The position numbers and the translations under genes were made by a program. From positions 1-42,897 of the forward strand of contig JAAUPE010000053.1 in the NCBI GenBank assembly GCA_012034595.1: a DNA stretch of 42,897 nt. The letters run 5' to 3'. Below are positions 16,387-25,357 of the stretch, piece after piece. The notes below the pieces were generated by a model. The model saw nothing but the letters and a program-made list of their open reading frames with translations, was not told the DNA's origin and did not search any database. Within the stretch, counting starts at the first letter, position 1, and every line of letters begins with the position of its first letter. The stretch comes from Calothrix sp. CSU_2_0 (GTDB taxonomy: Bacteria; Cyanobacteriota; Cyanobacteriia; Cyanobacteriales; Nostocaceae).

Positions 16387-17172
16387 TTAATCCTTTTGCG
16401 GAAATTTAATTTGATTCCCTTGAGGTGTTTGAACTACTTGACCTCCCAATTTTTCAATCCCAGCAATGGCACGTTTCTGAGTTTCCTTATCCACACCATT
16501 TTGTAGAACCATTGTCCATGCTGCAATTTGAGCCGATTTACTATGAGGATTTCGACTTAAAAAGTTGGCTGTATTTTGAGAAATGTTTGCGGAGATTTGA
16601 CTTTCTGTATCTGAGTGTTTTTTTGCCCAATCGGCAGCAGTTTGTAATGATTTTTTTGCTGCTTGAGAGTTACCTAAAAATAATAATTCATCAATTCCTT
16701 TATATCTCCATACATAATAGGAACCTCTAGGAACCCAAGGATTTAATGACTTCAAACCTCGTTCGGTAATACTTACAGACCGTTCTGGCATTCCTGCATA
16801 TATTGACGTGCTACTGGAAAGGCTTAAATATGCTAGTTGAAAACGTGGGTCATGCTTTAAAATAATTTCAAAATATTCTGGACTTAGTGCATAACCTGTT
16901 TTGGCACGAATTTCATCATCCCCGAAGTATTGTAAGAAACTTAAGTAAACCCAATTGGCAAATACATTGTCAAATCCAAATGTGGGAACCTTTTTCAACA
17001 AAGCCAAACGACTTTTTTCTAACTTTTCTTCCTGTTCTAATGCTGGTTGAGAAAATGCTTGTTTGGCACTAATGAGTTTTTGCATTCGCGGAAATTGCAA
17101 GAAACCAACCCCAGTAAAGCACAAACAGATAATTAGCGATGTCCCCACGATTTGACGAGATAATCCCAACAT
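16387..17172 (-). CDS. Conserved membrane-anchored protein of unknown function, TPR-like
   Basis: A 261-residue protein. An N-terminal hydrophobic segment (IVGTSLIICLCFTGVGFLQF, about 8-27) anchors it or acts as a signal. The rest is helical and resembles tetratricopeptide repeats: FEIILKHDPRFQLAYLSLSS (about 102-121), then SITERGLKSLNP and AAKKSLQTAADWAKKH. Patterns of this type are common in cyanobacterial proteins without known function. It lies on the opposite strand to glcD with a 250-base divergent spacer. I do not recognise a specific function. Confidence 0.75.
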   Translation of the reverse strand: MLGLSRQIVGTSLIICLCFTGVGFLQFPRMQKLISAKQAFSQPALEQEEKLEKSRLALLKKVPTFGFDNVFANWVYLSFLQYFGDDEIRAKTGYALSPEYFEIILKHDPRFQLAYLSLSSSTSIYAGMPERSVSITERGLKSLNPWVPRGSYYVWRYKGIDELLFLGNSQAAKKSLQTAADWAKKHSDTESQISANISQNTANFLSRNPHSKSAQIAAWTMVLQNGVDKETQKRAIAGIEKLGGQVVQTPQGNQIKFPQKD

Positions 17173-17423
17173 TCGGTTTTAGTTATAAATCCACATTTGA
17201 CTGCGGTTTTATAGTTCCCCGAAATAATCTCAAAATAACGGAAACTAAAAAATAAGGCAAATATATTGTGATACAGCTTTAAACCCACAATATCAAGCTT
17301 TTGACTCCTGACCCCTGAATTCTGACTTTTGAATTCTTTTGTATTTGCGATCGCACCTAAATTTGACTATTTTTCCCCGCACACCTGTCACAATAGTAAT
17401 TAGACTCGAACAGGCAATCATCT

Positions 17424-18914
17424 ATGCTTACCCAAAATAAACCCCAAAAACTTAACTGGAAACCCATCATTAAGGAACTTGAAGCTGCACTCGGTACTAA
17501 AAATGTCATCCAACGCAAGGAAGAACTGATTACCTATGAATGCGATGGATTAGCTAGTTACCGGGAACGTCCAGCACTTGCTGTACTCCCTCGCACCACC
17601 GCACAAGTTGCCGCCGCAGTCAAGATATGCAACAAATATAATGTCCCTTTTATTGCGAGAGGTTCGGGTACGGGTTTGTCGGGTGGTGCTTTGCCTGTGG
17701 AGGATTGCGTGTTAATTGTGACTTCGATGATGCGGCAAATCCTGAATATTGATTTGGAAAATCAGCAGGTTATCGTTCAACCTGGGGTGATTAATAGTTG
17801 GGTGACACAAACAGTCAGTGGTGCTGGTTTTTACTACGCTCCTGACCCTTCGAGCCAAATAATTTGTTCGATTGGTGGCAATGTAGCAGAAAATTCGGGT
17901 GGAGTCCATTGCTTGAAATATGGTGTGACGACGAATCACGTTTTGGGTTTAAAAATTGTCACGGCGGCAGGTGATATTGTTGATTTGGGTGGACAAATTC
18001 CTGAAATGCCGGGATACGATTTGACTGGTGTTTTCGTGGGTTCGGAAGGTACTTTGGGTATCGCTACGGAAATTACCCTACGAATTCTCAAAACTGCTGA
18101 ATCTATTTGTGTCTTACTAGCTGATTTCACGAGCGTTGAGGCTGCGGGAGCGACGGTAGCAGATATAATTAGCGCGGGGATTATTCCAGGGGGAATGGAA
18201 ATTATGGATAATCTCAGCATTAATGCAGTTGAGGATGTGGTGAAGACAAATTGCTATCCCCGTGATGCAGTGGCGATTTTATTAATTGAAATCGATGGTT
18301 TGGCTGTTGAGGTTGCAGCAAATAAGCATCGCGTTATTGATATTTGCAAACAGAATGGCGCAAGGGATGTAACTTCGGCTGCTGATGCGGAAATGCGGTT
18401 AAAGTTATGGAAAGGACGAAAAGCCGCTTTTGCCGCAGCTGGACATGTGAGTCCCGATTATTATGTCCAAGATGGGGTAATTCCCCGTACCCAGCTATCT
18501 TATGTGTTGAAAGAGATTGATATATTAAGCCAGAAGTCGGGATATCGGATTGCGAATGTGTTCCACGCAGGTGATGGAAATTTGCATCCTTTAATCCTTT
18601 ACAATAATTCAATTCCTGGCGAGTTAGAGAAAGTTGAAGAAGTTGGTGGGGAAATTTTGAAGTTGTGTGTGCGGGTTGGTGGTAGCATTTCCGGGGAACA
18701 TGGGATTGGTGCCGAAAAACGCTGCTATATGCCAGATATGTTTACCGCAGCAGATTTAGAAACAATGCAATGGGTTCGGGAGGTATTCAATCCCCAAGGT
18801 TTAGCAAATCCCGGCAAGATTTTTCCCACACCTCGTACCTGTGGAGAAGCAGCACGGGCAATGGGTGATGCGTCGAAGCAGTTTGAGGCAGTTAAAGGTG
18901 TGGAGAGGTATTAA
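17424..18914 (+). CDS. glcD: Glycolate dehydrogenase/oxidase, FAD-binding subunit GlcD
   Basis: A 496-residue flavoprotein that oxidises glycolate to glyoxylate in photorespiration. The FAD-binding PCMH-type domain has LPRTTAQVAAAVKICNKY, FIARGSGTGLSGGALP and NVAENSGGVHCLKYG. The C-terminal FAD oxidase domain has VFHAGDGNLHPLILY and SGEHGIGAEKR, both typical of GlcD and D-lactate dehydrogenases. Length fits GlcD. The aminotransferase that would remove glyoxylate is only about 1.7 kb downstream on the same strand. A GlcE/GlcF partner is not in the window. D-lactate is a possible alternative substrate. Confidence 0.92.
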   Translation: MLTQNKPQKLNWKPIIKELEAALGTKNVIQRKEELITYECDGLASYRERPALAVLPRTTAQVAAAVKICNKYNVPFIARGSGTGLSGGALPVEDCVLIVTSMMRQILNIDLENQQVIVQPGVINSWVTQTVSGAGFYYAPDPSSQIICSIGGNVAENSGGVHCLKYGVTTNHVLGLKIVTAAGDIVDLGGQIPEMPGYDLTGVFVGSEGTLGIATEITLRILKTAESICVLLADFTSVEAAGATVADIISAGIIPGGMEIMDNLSINAVEDVVKTNCYPRDAVAILLIEIDGLAVEVAANKHRVIDICKQNGARDVTSAADAEMRLKLWKGRKAAFAAAGHVSPDYYVQDGVIPRTQLSYVLKEIDILSQKSGYRIANVFHAGDGNLHPLILYNNSIPGELEKVEEVGGEILKLCVRVGGSISGEHGIGAEKRCYMPDMFTAADLETMQWVREVFNPQGLANPGKIFPTPRTCGEAARAMGDASKQFEAVKGVERY

Positions 18915-19254
18915 TTTGGGGAATTGAGGAATCCATACACTTAAGGAATTTCTCAAATCGCTATTAGCTCTTGGCTAACAGCTAATAACTAACCGCTTAG
19001 AGTATAAGCATTTAAGTAGCTAGGCAAACCCTAAATATATATTGCGATTGCTTCCTACGTCGCAATGACAAGGATTTGAGGTTTTCGGAATGTATAAACA
19101 TTTTTGCATTACCACTTATTTTATTCTCTCTGCGTAACTTTGCGTTTACCTCCCGTTCCTCTGCCGAAGTTTGGCGGGACGGAAACCGACACCGCCAACT
19201 TCTCTCTGCGTTTAAAAGTCAATCTCCAAGCCGTTTTTAGTTTTTAGTGTATCT
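18915..19254. other. Convergent intergenic region rich in interspersed repeats
   Basis: No gene is visible between the convergent glcD and pilin-like genes. It holds CTACGTCGCAATGACA (19055-19070), whose exact reverse complement recurs at 21925-21940, and a hairpin element at 19166-19204 that has a diverged second copy at 20465-20506. Confidence 0.7.
19166..19204. repeat. Cruciform-like repeat, copy A
   Basis: GAAGTTTGGCGG and CCGCCAACTTC form outer arms; CGG-AAA-CCG forms an inner hairpin (19181-19189). A second copy at 20465-20506 keeps AAGTTT, the ACGGAAACCGA centre and CAACTT, while differing in the arms in ways that mostly preserve pairing. Confidence 0.6.
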
Positions 19255-20154
19255 CTACTTTTTCGTAAGTATTTCAAACCCTTGGGGACAAGTTGCTGGT
19301 TTTTCTTCAGAAAATTGAATATCTGACCATTTGGGTAAAATGCCTTGATTTTGCTCGCTTATACAGTGAGTTGTAGCCAAATTGGGTTTTTTACCTTTGG
19401 GTTTGAGCGTATGAACTAAAGAAATATAGCTTTTGAAACTGAGGTCTTTTGCGATCGCAGCTGCCATTGTGATTTTACCGCTTGGATGGATAAAACTACG
19501 GTACAGATAAGCATTAGTTTCGCTGGGAATATCTTCCCAATCTTTTTTAAAGCGATTATTTTTTGGATAGAATTTCGCTTGTTCGCTTGCCATTGTTATC
19601 ATTTTGCTCGAAGCTTGTTCTTGAGGGGATTTCTTTTCGATAGCAGAGATAGTTTGATTTCCTCCCGTAGAAACCATAAATCCCGGAGGGCAAGCGGGAG
19701 TATCATTTGTCGGTATTTTGTAAATAGCCCATGTGGGAAGTTGCACTTTAGCTTCGCTACTTTCGCATAAAGTCGCTAAAGTAGTCGTTTCCTTTTGATT
19801 TTGAACGGTGAAATTGTGAGTCCGTACTAAACCAATGTAGCTTTTATAGCCATTATTTACGGGAATTGCAGCTTGCATGACAGCATTACGCTGAGGGTGT
19901 AAAAACACACGAAATTGGTAAGAATTGGCGACTATAACAGTAGGATTTACAGCCAGTGCTTTAATATCATTGGTAAAGCGATCGCTCTTTATATAATAAG
20001 CCTGTTGGGCACTATTCATCTCAGCAATTAGCTGTCGTGCGTCCTTTTGGATGGTATTGATGTTTGTTTCCGCTTGGGTTTGACTGCGGCTAATTTGGGG
20101 TGCAATTAACCAGGTGATACCGCAGGAAATTACTAAAAATTTATATAGATGCAT
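19255..20154 (-). CDS. Secreted protein with two type IV pilin-like (G/H) domains
   Basis: A 299-residue protein. The N-terminal segment (FLVISCGITWLIAPQISRSQ) looks like an ordinary signal peptide, not a prepilin leader. Two related domains follow: about 38-160 (ARQLIAEMNSAQQAYYIKSD) and about 180-295 (SSKMITMASEQAKFYPKNNR), each with a matching central block (VNNGYKSYIGLVRTHN and DLSFKSYISLVHTLK) and a CPPGF/CPQGF motif near the end. This fits an internally duplicated version of the cyanobacterial pilin-like GspG/H family. Location outside the inner membrane is inferred; the partner is unknown. It lies in opposite orientation between two glycolate-pathway genes. Confidence 0.75.
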   Translation of the reverse strand: MHLYKFLVISCGITWLIAPQISRSQTQAETNINTIQKDARQLIAEMNSAQQAYYIKSDRFTNDIKALAVNPTVIVANSYQFRVFLHPQRNAVMQAAIPVNNGYKSYIGLVRTHNFTVQNQKETTTLATLCESSEAKVQLPTWAIYKIPTNDTPACPPGFMVSTGGNQTISAIEKKSPQEQASSKMITMASEQAKFYPKNNRFKKDWEDIPSETNAYLYRSFIHPSGKITMAAAIAKDLSFKSYISLVHTLKPKGKKPNLATTHCISEQNQGILPKWSDIQFSEEKPATCPQGFEILTKK

Positions 20155-20388
20155 GACAAAATTGCAAACAAGGTTGCAAGTGTTAATACAAACGCTAAGA
20201 TAACTGTTTTGTGTAATTAATTACAAGAATATACAAAAGAAGGGGAAAAGTCGGAAAAAGCGAGTAGATTGATTTGTGATTACTCCGCAAGTTCAAAATC
20301 TAAAATCTATGGTGTTTCTCGTTCGGGTACAATACAAAACAACATAAATTAGAACGAACAATTTGGGAACACAATTCGGGAAAACTTC

Positions 20389-20408
20389 GGGCAAACAACC
20401 GTTTGCCC
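20389..20408. repeat. Perfect 8-bp hairpin repeat
   Basis: GGGCAAAC and GTTTGCCC pair perfectly around AACC; followed by CCTACA, as in widespread interspersed hairpins of filamentous cyanobacteria. Confidence 0.65.
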
Positions 20409-20464
20409 CTACAGTAATTTGCTCAACAGAACTGAGAACCGCCATAAAATCCAAAATCCGTCTT

Positions 20465-20506
20465 GAAAAGTTTAACGGTACGGAAACCGAACCCGTCAAC
20501 TTTTCG
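20465..20506. repeat. Cruciform-like repeat, copy B
   Basis: GAAAAGTTTAACGG and CCGTCAACTTTTC form outer arms around CGG-AAA-CCG (20481-20489). Related to the element at 19166-19204; arm differences largely retain pairing, which suggests selection or transposition of a folded element. Confidence 0.6.
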
Positions 20507-20588
20507 CGAAATCCAAAATCGATTGTTCCATTTTTAAGATATCTTCAAAATAGTCTCCTACGATACAACTCATTTTCTCCCAAACCCC

Positions 20589-21737
20589 ATGACAAAAACA
20601 GTTCCAATTAAAACCAATCAAAAATTAAATCTCCAACCCCTGAATATGCCCAACCGCTTGTTGTTGGGACCAGGACCATCAAATGTTCACCCTGCCATAT
20701 TAGCAGCGATGAATACGCCACCCGTGGGACACTTAGACCCCACATTTTTAACCCTAATGGACGAAGTGCGATCGCAACTTCGGTACGTATGGCAAACCGA
20801 TAATCTAATGACGATTGCAGTTAGTGGTACGGGAACGGCTGCAATGGAAGCAACTATTGCTAATTCAGTGGAGCCAGGTGATATCGTTCTCGTCGGTGTC
20901 ATGGGTTATTTTGGCAACCGCTTAGTCGATATGGCTGGTCGTTACGGAGCAGATGTACGCACGATAACCAAACCTTGGGGACAGGTTTTTAGTTTAGATG
21001 ACCTGAAAACAGCCATTGAAACCCATCGTCCCCGCATTCTCGCACTTGTCCATGCAGAGACTTCCACAGGTGCGTGTCAACCAATGGAAGGGGTTGCCGA
21101 ACTATGTGAAAAATATGGAACATTACTATTAATTGATACAGTTACTAGTTTGGGTGGAGTACCGATTTTCCTTGATGAATGGGGTGTTGATTTAGCTTAT
21201 AGTTGTAGCCAAAAGGGTTTGGGTTGTCCTCCTGGTGCATCACCATTGACAATGAGTGCTAGAGCAATGGAAAAATTGCAGAACCGTCCCACCAAAGTTG
21301 CAAATTGGTATCTTGATGTGAATTTGTTGGGTAAATATTGGGGTTCCGAGCGGGTTTATCACCACACAGCCCCAATTAATATGTATTATGCGTTGCGGGA
21401 ATCATTGCGGTTAATTGCCGAAGAAGGAATCGAAAACTGCTGGCAGCGTCACCAAAAAAATGTAGAGTATCTGTGGGAAAGTTTGGAAGGTCTAGGTTTA
21501 AAAATGCATGTCGAAAAGCAATACCGTCTGCCCACATTAACCACTGTTTGCATTCCCCCCGGACTTGATGGCAAAGCGATCGCCCGCAGGTTATTAGATG
21601 AATATAATCTTGAAGTTGGTGGTGGTTTGGGGGAACTTGCAGGTAAGGTTTGGCGTGTTGGCTTGATGGGTTATAACAGTCGTCCGGAAATTGTTGATAA
21701 TTTAGTAGAAGTATTGCGTCAAGTTTTTCCGAAGTAA
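20589..21737 (+). CDS. Alanine/serine--glyoxylate aminotransferase family protein
   Basis: A 382-residue, PLP-dependent class V aminotransferase that likely turns glyoxylate into glycine with alanine or serine as amino donor. Visible features: LLLGPGPSNVHPAILAAM near the start, VSGTGTAAMEA for PLP phosphate binding, HAETSTGACQP, the LLIDTVTSLGG aspartate block (Asp contacting the PLP ring), and SCSQKGLGCPPG with the PLP lysine at about residue 209. Length fits the family. Its nearness to glcD supports a photorespiratory role. The alternative, a soluble hydrogenase small-subunit label often given to close relatives, describes the same family. Confidence 0.9.
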   Translation: MTKTVPIKTNQKLNLQPLNMPNRLLLGPGPSNVHPAILAAMNTPPVGHLDPTFLTLMDEVRSQLRYVWQTDNLMTIAVSGTGTAAMEATIANSVEPGDIVLVGVMGYFGNRLVDMAGRYGADVRTITKPWGQVFSLDDLKTAIETHRPRILALVHAETSTGACQPMEGVAELCEKYGTLLLIDTVTSLGGVPIFLDEWGVDLAYSCSQKGLGCPPGASPLTMSARAMEKLQNRPTKVANWYLDVNLLGKYWGSERVYHHTAPINMYYALRESLRLIAEEGIENCWQRHQKNVEYLWESLEGLGLKMHVEKQYRLPTLTTVCIPPGLDGKAIARRLLDEYNLEVGGGLGELAGKVWRVGLMGYNSRPEIVDNLVEVLRQVFPK

Positions 21738-21854
21738 TAAGTATTTGAGCGAAATTAATTACACAAAATCTGGACTAAAAAATACGTAATTAATTCTGTT
21801 GGTTAGGAAAATTATGTTTGTCCATCCGATGGGTTGAATAGTCCCAATGTATAA

Positions 21855-21875
21855 GGGGTGGAATATTCCCACCCC
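21855..21875 (+). terminator. Hairpin downstream of the aminotransferase gene
   Basis: GGGGTGG (21855-21861) pairs with CCACCCC (21869-21875), about 120 bases after the stop. It is the same hairpin type as after murE and the guanylyltransferase-like gene. No T-run. Confidence 0.45.
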
Positions 21876-22098
21876 ACCGATGAATTATACGATTGATAAG
21901 TGGTTAGGCAAAATTAAATATATATGTCATTGCGACGTAGTTTAGTTATTTTTGGAAGCTGCAACTTGACATTTACTCTCTCACACAAAAACAATTGTTA
22001 CAGAGTCCAGCTTCTCCAAATCTAATTTTAATCCTCAATCAGGTATGTGCTTTTTAATTCTTTCCAATTACCATACTGGAAATAATTTTTACAGTTAA

Positions 22099-22302
22099 TT
22101 ATTTTTGATAGATAATACTATTTATTTGTGCTTTAAATGCCTTCATCCCTAATCCATTTTGACGGCATTGGTGAGCTTTACAAGTCAGTGCGGTATTCGT
22201 CGCTGCACCAATTGTTACTTTAATTTAGATTGATATTGCATAAGTAATTGCACCGAAGCTAATTGACCCCAAACCTGTTAGTGGAAAGGGTATCGCAGGC
22301 AT
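22099..22302 (-). pseudogene. Possible broken small reading frame
   Basis: From an ATG at 22302 the frame reads MPAIPFPLTGLGSISFGAIT and stops at TAA (22225-22227) after 25 codons. The same frame then continues for 41 more codons (including CKAHQCRQNGLGMKAF) to TAA at 22099. The protein-like composition across the internal stop suggests a decayed gene, but I do not recognise the family and it may be chance. Confidence 0.3.
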
Positions 22303-22694
22303 AATAATCCTGATATTTGGTTAAATTGCGATCGCATTAAGCAACGATTCATTAATAGCTAAAATCCGTACTTATACGGTAATTATCATTACCTATGTTG
22401 TTTCTTCATAGTCGTTTTTTACATACTGAGGCGTATTATTTTTTTATCTGTTATGATGTTTTGGTTAGGAAAAATGTCCTATCCAAATAGGTAAATCAAC
22501 CTATTCTCAGCAGGCTCTACCAAAGCTCTACCGAAGTTGAAATTGCATTTACATTACTAAAAAACTTCTAGTAATGTTCCATAGTCAGAATTAAACTTTT
22601 GAGGCGATCGAGAATTTAAGCCAACTAGGGTGTCCGCATAACTACCAATAAAAAAAACGCCTCATCAAACAACATCACCGTGCGTAGTTGAGCG

Positions 22695-24422
22695 ATGAAA
22701 AGCTTGTTTGGTAATTGGACCAACACCCTATCTAGAAATATAATTTTGCTGCTACTTTCGATGCTGTTGCCGACCTTTGAAATATCTAATTCGGTACATG
22801 CAGCTGAAAGGGTTTATGCATCTTATTCTGCATTAGAGCGATCGATTTCGGTTACCGCTCTAGAGGAATTCGTCAAAACAGGTATCGTTGACGAAAGCCT
22901 AGCAGTTTATACCCATTATCTGAATCCGGTACAAGTTCAGGAGTTACGAAAAACCCTCCGAAGTCCGATTAAGGTGAATGCGGTAGCAGTTTCACAATTT
23001 CTCTACACTCCGCAAGGTGAATTTTTGCTGCGAAGGTTAGGAGAAGTCATAAAAACTGAGTCGCGTCAGGAGCAACCGGGTTTTCATGCGTTGCGTTCTG
23101 CTTTGATTTTAGCAGCTGCTGACCCTGGCGGGTTAACATTACTAAGTTTGTTACGGGAGTACCCAAGTTCGAGTATTCATATTGATTTAGCAAGAACTTT
23201 GGGGATTGCTGCGGAATTAGAAAAACTTGTCAGCGAAACCGACAAAGCAATTGATGCTGTGTCACAAAAATCAAAAATCGAAGCTGCAACAGGTCAAGTT
23301 TCCCTAAATTTGGCAAATTTACCTGATTTTCGTCGTCAAGGCAAATTTGCGATCCGGAAGCAGACAATCAAACTTTTGGATGCTGTTCGCAATCGCTTTT
23401 TATTAACCGATGTTTATATTCCCAATACTCAAGAAAAGGCTCCTGTAATTGCAGTTTCCCACGGTTTGGGAACCGATAGCAGTAACTTTGAGTATTTAGC
23501 TTCCCATTTAGCATCCCACGGGTTTGCCGTCGTCGTTCCCAACCATCCTGGTAGCGATACCAAACAATTGCGATCGCTGATGAAGGGCAGTGCGAATGAA
23601 GTTGCCGAACCGAGTGAGTTTTACAATCGTCCTCTCGATATTAAGTTCGTTTTGGATGAGTTGGAACAGCGTAATAAGTCGGAATTTCGCGGTAAGTTGA
23701 ATTTACAACAAGTCGGATTTATTGGACAGTCATTTGGTGCTTACACTGGGTTAGCACTTGCTGGAGCTCCAATTAATTTTGCGGAATTGGAAAGAGACTG
23801 TAAACCGAATGCTCTGAAAGATACGTGGAATGTATCTTTGTTATTGCAATGTCGCGCTTTGGAATTACGTAAGGGTCTACTCAAGGATTACAATTTACGG
23901 GACGATCGCATTAAAGCTATTATTGCCGTCAATCCGATTACTAGTAGTATTTTTGGGGAAAGTGGGTTAAATCAGATCGAAATCCCCGTGATGATTGTTG
24001 CTAGCAGCGATGACACTGTTGCACCAGCTTTATATGAGCAAATATTACCTTTTTCTTGGATTGGTAATCCGCAAAAATATTTAGCTGTATTACAAGGTGG
24101 TACTCACTTTTCGGCAATTGGGAATGGTAAAGGAAGTTCGGATCAAGTCGGATTACCTTCTGATATTGTTGGTGACGATCCAGCGCAAGCTCGTCGTTAT
24201 CTCAATTCTTTGAGTTTACCTTTCTTTCAATCTCATATAGCTGGCATGACTAAATACACACCCTATTTAAATGCTGCTTATGCTAAAGCTATTTCTAGTA
24301 AACCATTAGGTTTGAGTTTAATTCAATCTCTAACTTCGACGGAATTAGCTCAGGCTTTTAATGGAGAGTTAAAAGAAGAAAAAACAATCCCAAATACTAA
24401 TACACAACCTGTCAAAAAGTAA
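22695..24422 (+). CDS. Secreted alpha/beta hydrolase with N-terminal DUF1400 domain
   Basis: A 575-residue protein. A signal peptide covers about 1-37 (ILLLLSMLLPTFE, ending HAAE). The DUF1400 region (about 38-200) contains ALEEFVKTGIVDESLAVYTH and LLRRLGEVI, typical of cyanobacterial hydrolases. The hydrolase fold follows with VIAVSHGLGTDSSNFEYLA, the nucleophile elbow GQSFG (Ser346), VASSDDTVAP for the acid, and GGTHFSAIG for the histidine. It resembles the platelet-activating-factor acetylhydrolase/dienelactone hydrolase group; the natural ester substrate is unknown. Probably periplasmic. A HIP1-like GCGATCGA lies in its upstream region, but no promoter is clear. Confidence 0.88.
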   Translation: MKSLFGNWTNTLSRNIILLLLSMLLPTFEISNSVHAAERVYASYSALERSISVTALEEFVKTGIVDESLAVYTHYLNPVQVQELRKTLRSPIKVNAVAVSQFLYTPQGEFLLRRLGEVIKTESRQEQPGFHALRSALILAAADPGGLTLLSLLREYPSSSIHIDLARTLGIAAELEKLVSETDKAIDAVSQKSKIEAATGQVSLNLANLPDFRRQGKFAIRKQTIKLLDAVRNRFLLTDVYIPNTQEKAPVIAVSHGLGTDSSNFEYLASHLASHGFAVVVPNHPGSDTKQLRSLMKGSANEVAEPSEFYNRPLDIKFVLDELEQRNKSEFRGKLNLQQVGFIGQSFGAYTGLALAGAPINFAELERDCKPNALKDTWNVSLLLQCRALELRKGLLKDYNLRDDRIKAIIAVNPITSSIFGESGLNQIEIPVMIVASSDDTVAPALYEQILPFSWIGNPQKYLAVLQGGTHFSAIGNGKGSSDQVGLPSDIVGDDPAQARRYLNSLSLPFFQSHIAGMTKYTPYLNAAYAKAISSKPLGLSLIQSLTSTELAQAFNGELKEEKTIPNTNTQPVKK

Positions 24423-24717
24423 AAAGTAAAAACAGAAAAGATAAATAAATTTAGGGTTTTTAGACAGTTTCTTCTTTCTTTTAACTTGTTTGCAGTGTGA
24501 ATTACAGCAGAAGTCAGAAGTAAAACAGATTTATTATGGCTTTTGGATTGTTTGACTTTAGCTCATATAATTGCAATCTGCTGTATCAACTACTTCGCAA
24601 TATCTAGACGCAAACTCTAGACATAATTCTTTAGGCACAACAAAGTCATATCTCCGTAATGTATTCTAAAACGAGATAAACCTTTGTTGTGCTTAAAATT
24701 TTGAGTTAAAAATAATT

Positions 24718-25329
24718 ATGACTCGTCAGCGCATAATTCAACCTGGTCAAAGTTATACTTTTAGCAAATACTTTGAACTTTCATACGCCATTGAAGATAT
24801 TCTCGCTGAATTAGGCTGTATTTACAATTTAGAGGTGTTAAATCTACCTCAAACAGAAGCTGATATTAATTTAACCAATAATCTAAAAAAGACGATTGAA
24901 AGTAATCTTCGATATGTAAAATTATCGAGTGAGTCAGCACGACAGCAAGTAATCATTGCCCCAATTCTTTTAGAGGTTTGTAAAATTAGCCAAACTCGTT
25001 TAAATGTTGAGTATCCCGTAAATGTTAGCGAGCAATTAAAAGGCAGTTTCGATTATTACCTCAATAAAGGTAAAGGATTATTAGTCGTAGAGGCAAAGCA
25101 ATCTGACTTAACAAGGGGATTTACCCAATTAGCTGTGGAATTAATTGCCCTTGACCAATGGACTAATTCCGATACCCCAATCTTATATGGTGCAGTAACC
25201 ACAGGTGAAGACTGGCGATTTGGTATTTACAAGCGTCAAGAAAAAGAAATAATTGAAGACATTAAACTATATCGAGTTCCTGAAGAGATTCAGATATTAA
25301 TGAATATTTTGCTTGGTATTATAAATTAG
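24718..25329 (+). CDS. PD-(D/E)XK nuclease-like conserved cyanobacterial protein
   Basis: A 203-residue protein without a signal peptide. The middle shows GSFDYYLNKGKGLLVVEAKQ, an Asp on one strand followed by Val-Val-Glu-Ala-Lys on the next, the typical pattern of the PD-(D/E)XK nuclease fold, then the helix FTQLAVELIAL. Similar stand-alone proteins are frequent in cyanobacteria and have no assigned function. It ends 29 bases before truB and may be co-transcribed with it. Nuclease activity is inferred from motif only. Confidence 0.65.
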   Translation: MTRQRIIQPGQSYTFSKYFELSYAIEDILAELGCIYNLEVLNLPQTEADINLTNNLKKTIESNLRYVKLSSESARQQVIIAPILLEVCKISQTRLNVEYPVNVSEQLKGSFDYYLNKGKGLLVVEAKQSDLTRGFTQLAVELIALDQWTNSDTPILYGAVTTGEDWRFGIYKRQEKEIIEDIKLYRVPEEIQILMNILLGIIN

Positions 25330-25357
25330 TATTCTCCCCAAAATCCCAAAATAACTT

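Larger units (their letters stand above)
20155..20588. other. Divergent intergenic region with two hairpin repeats
   Basis: This region separates the pilin-like gene (minus) from the aminotransferase (plus). It contains GGGCAAAC-AACC-GTTTGCCC (20389-20408), a common Nostocales hairpin, and copy B of the cruciform-like repeat (20465-20506). Promoters are expected, but none can be named. Confidence 0.6.
21738..22694. other. Long intergenic region (about 960 bases)
   Basis: It holds a terminator-like hairpin (21855-21875), a repeat copy containing TGTCATTGCGACGTAG (21925-21940), and on the minus strand a possible broken small reading frame (22099-22302). The rest is AT-rich, with no gene that I can support. 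Confidence 0.6.
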
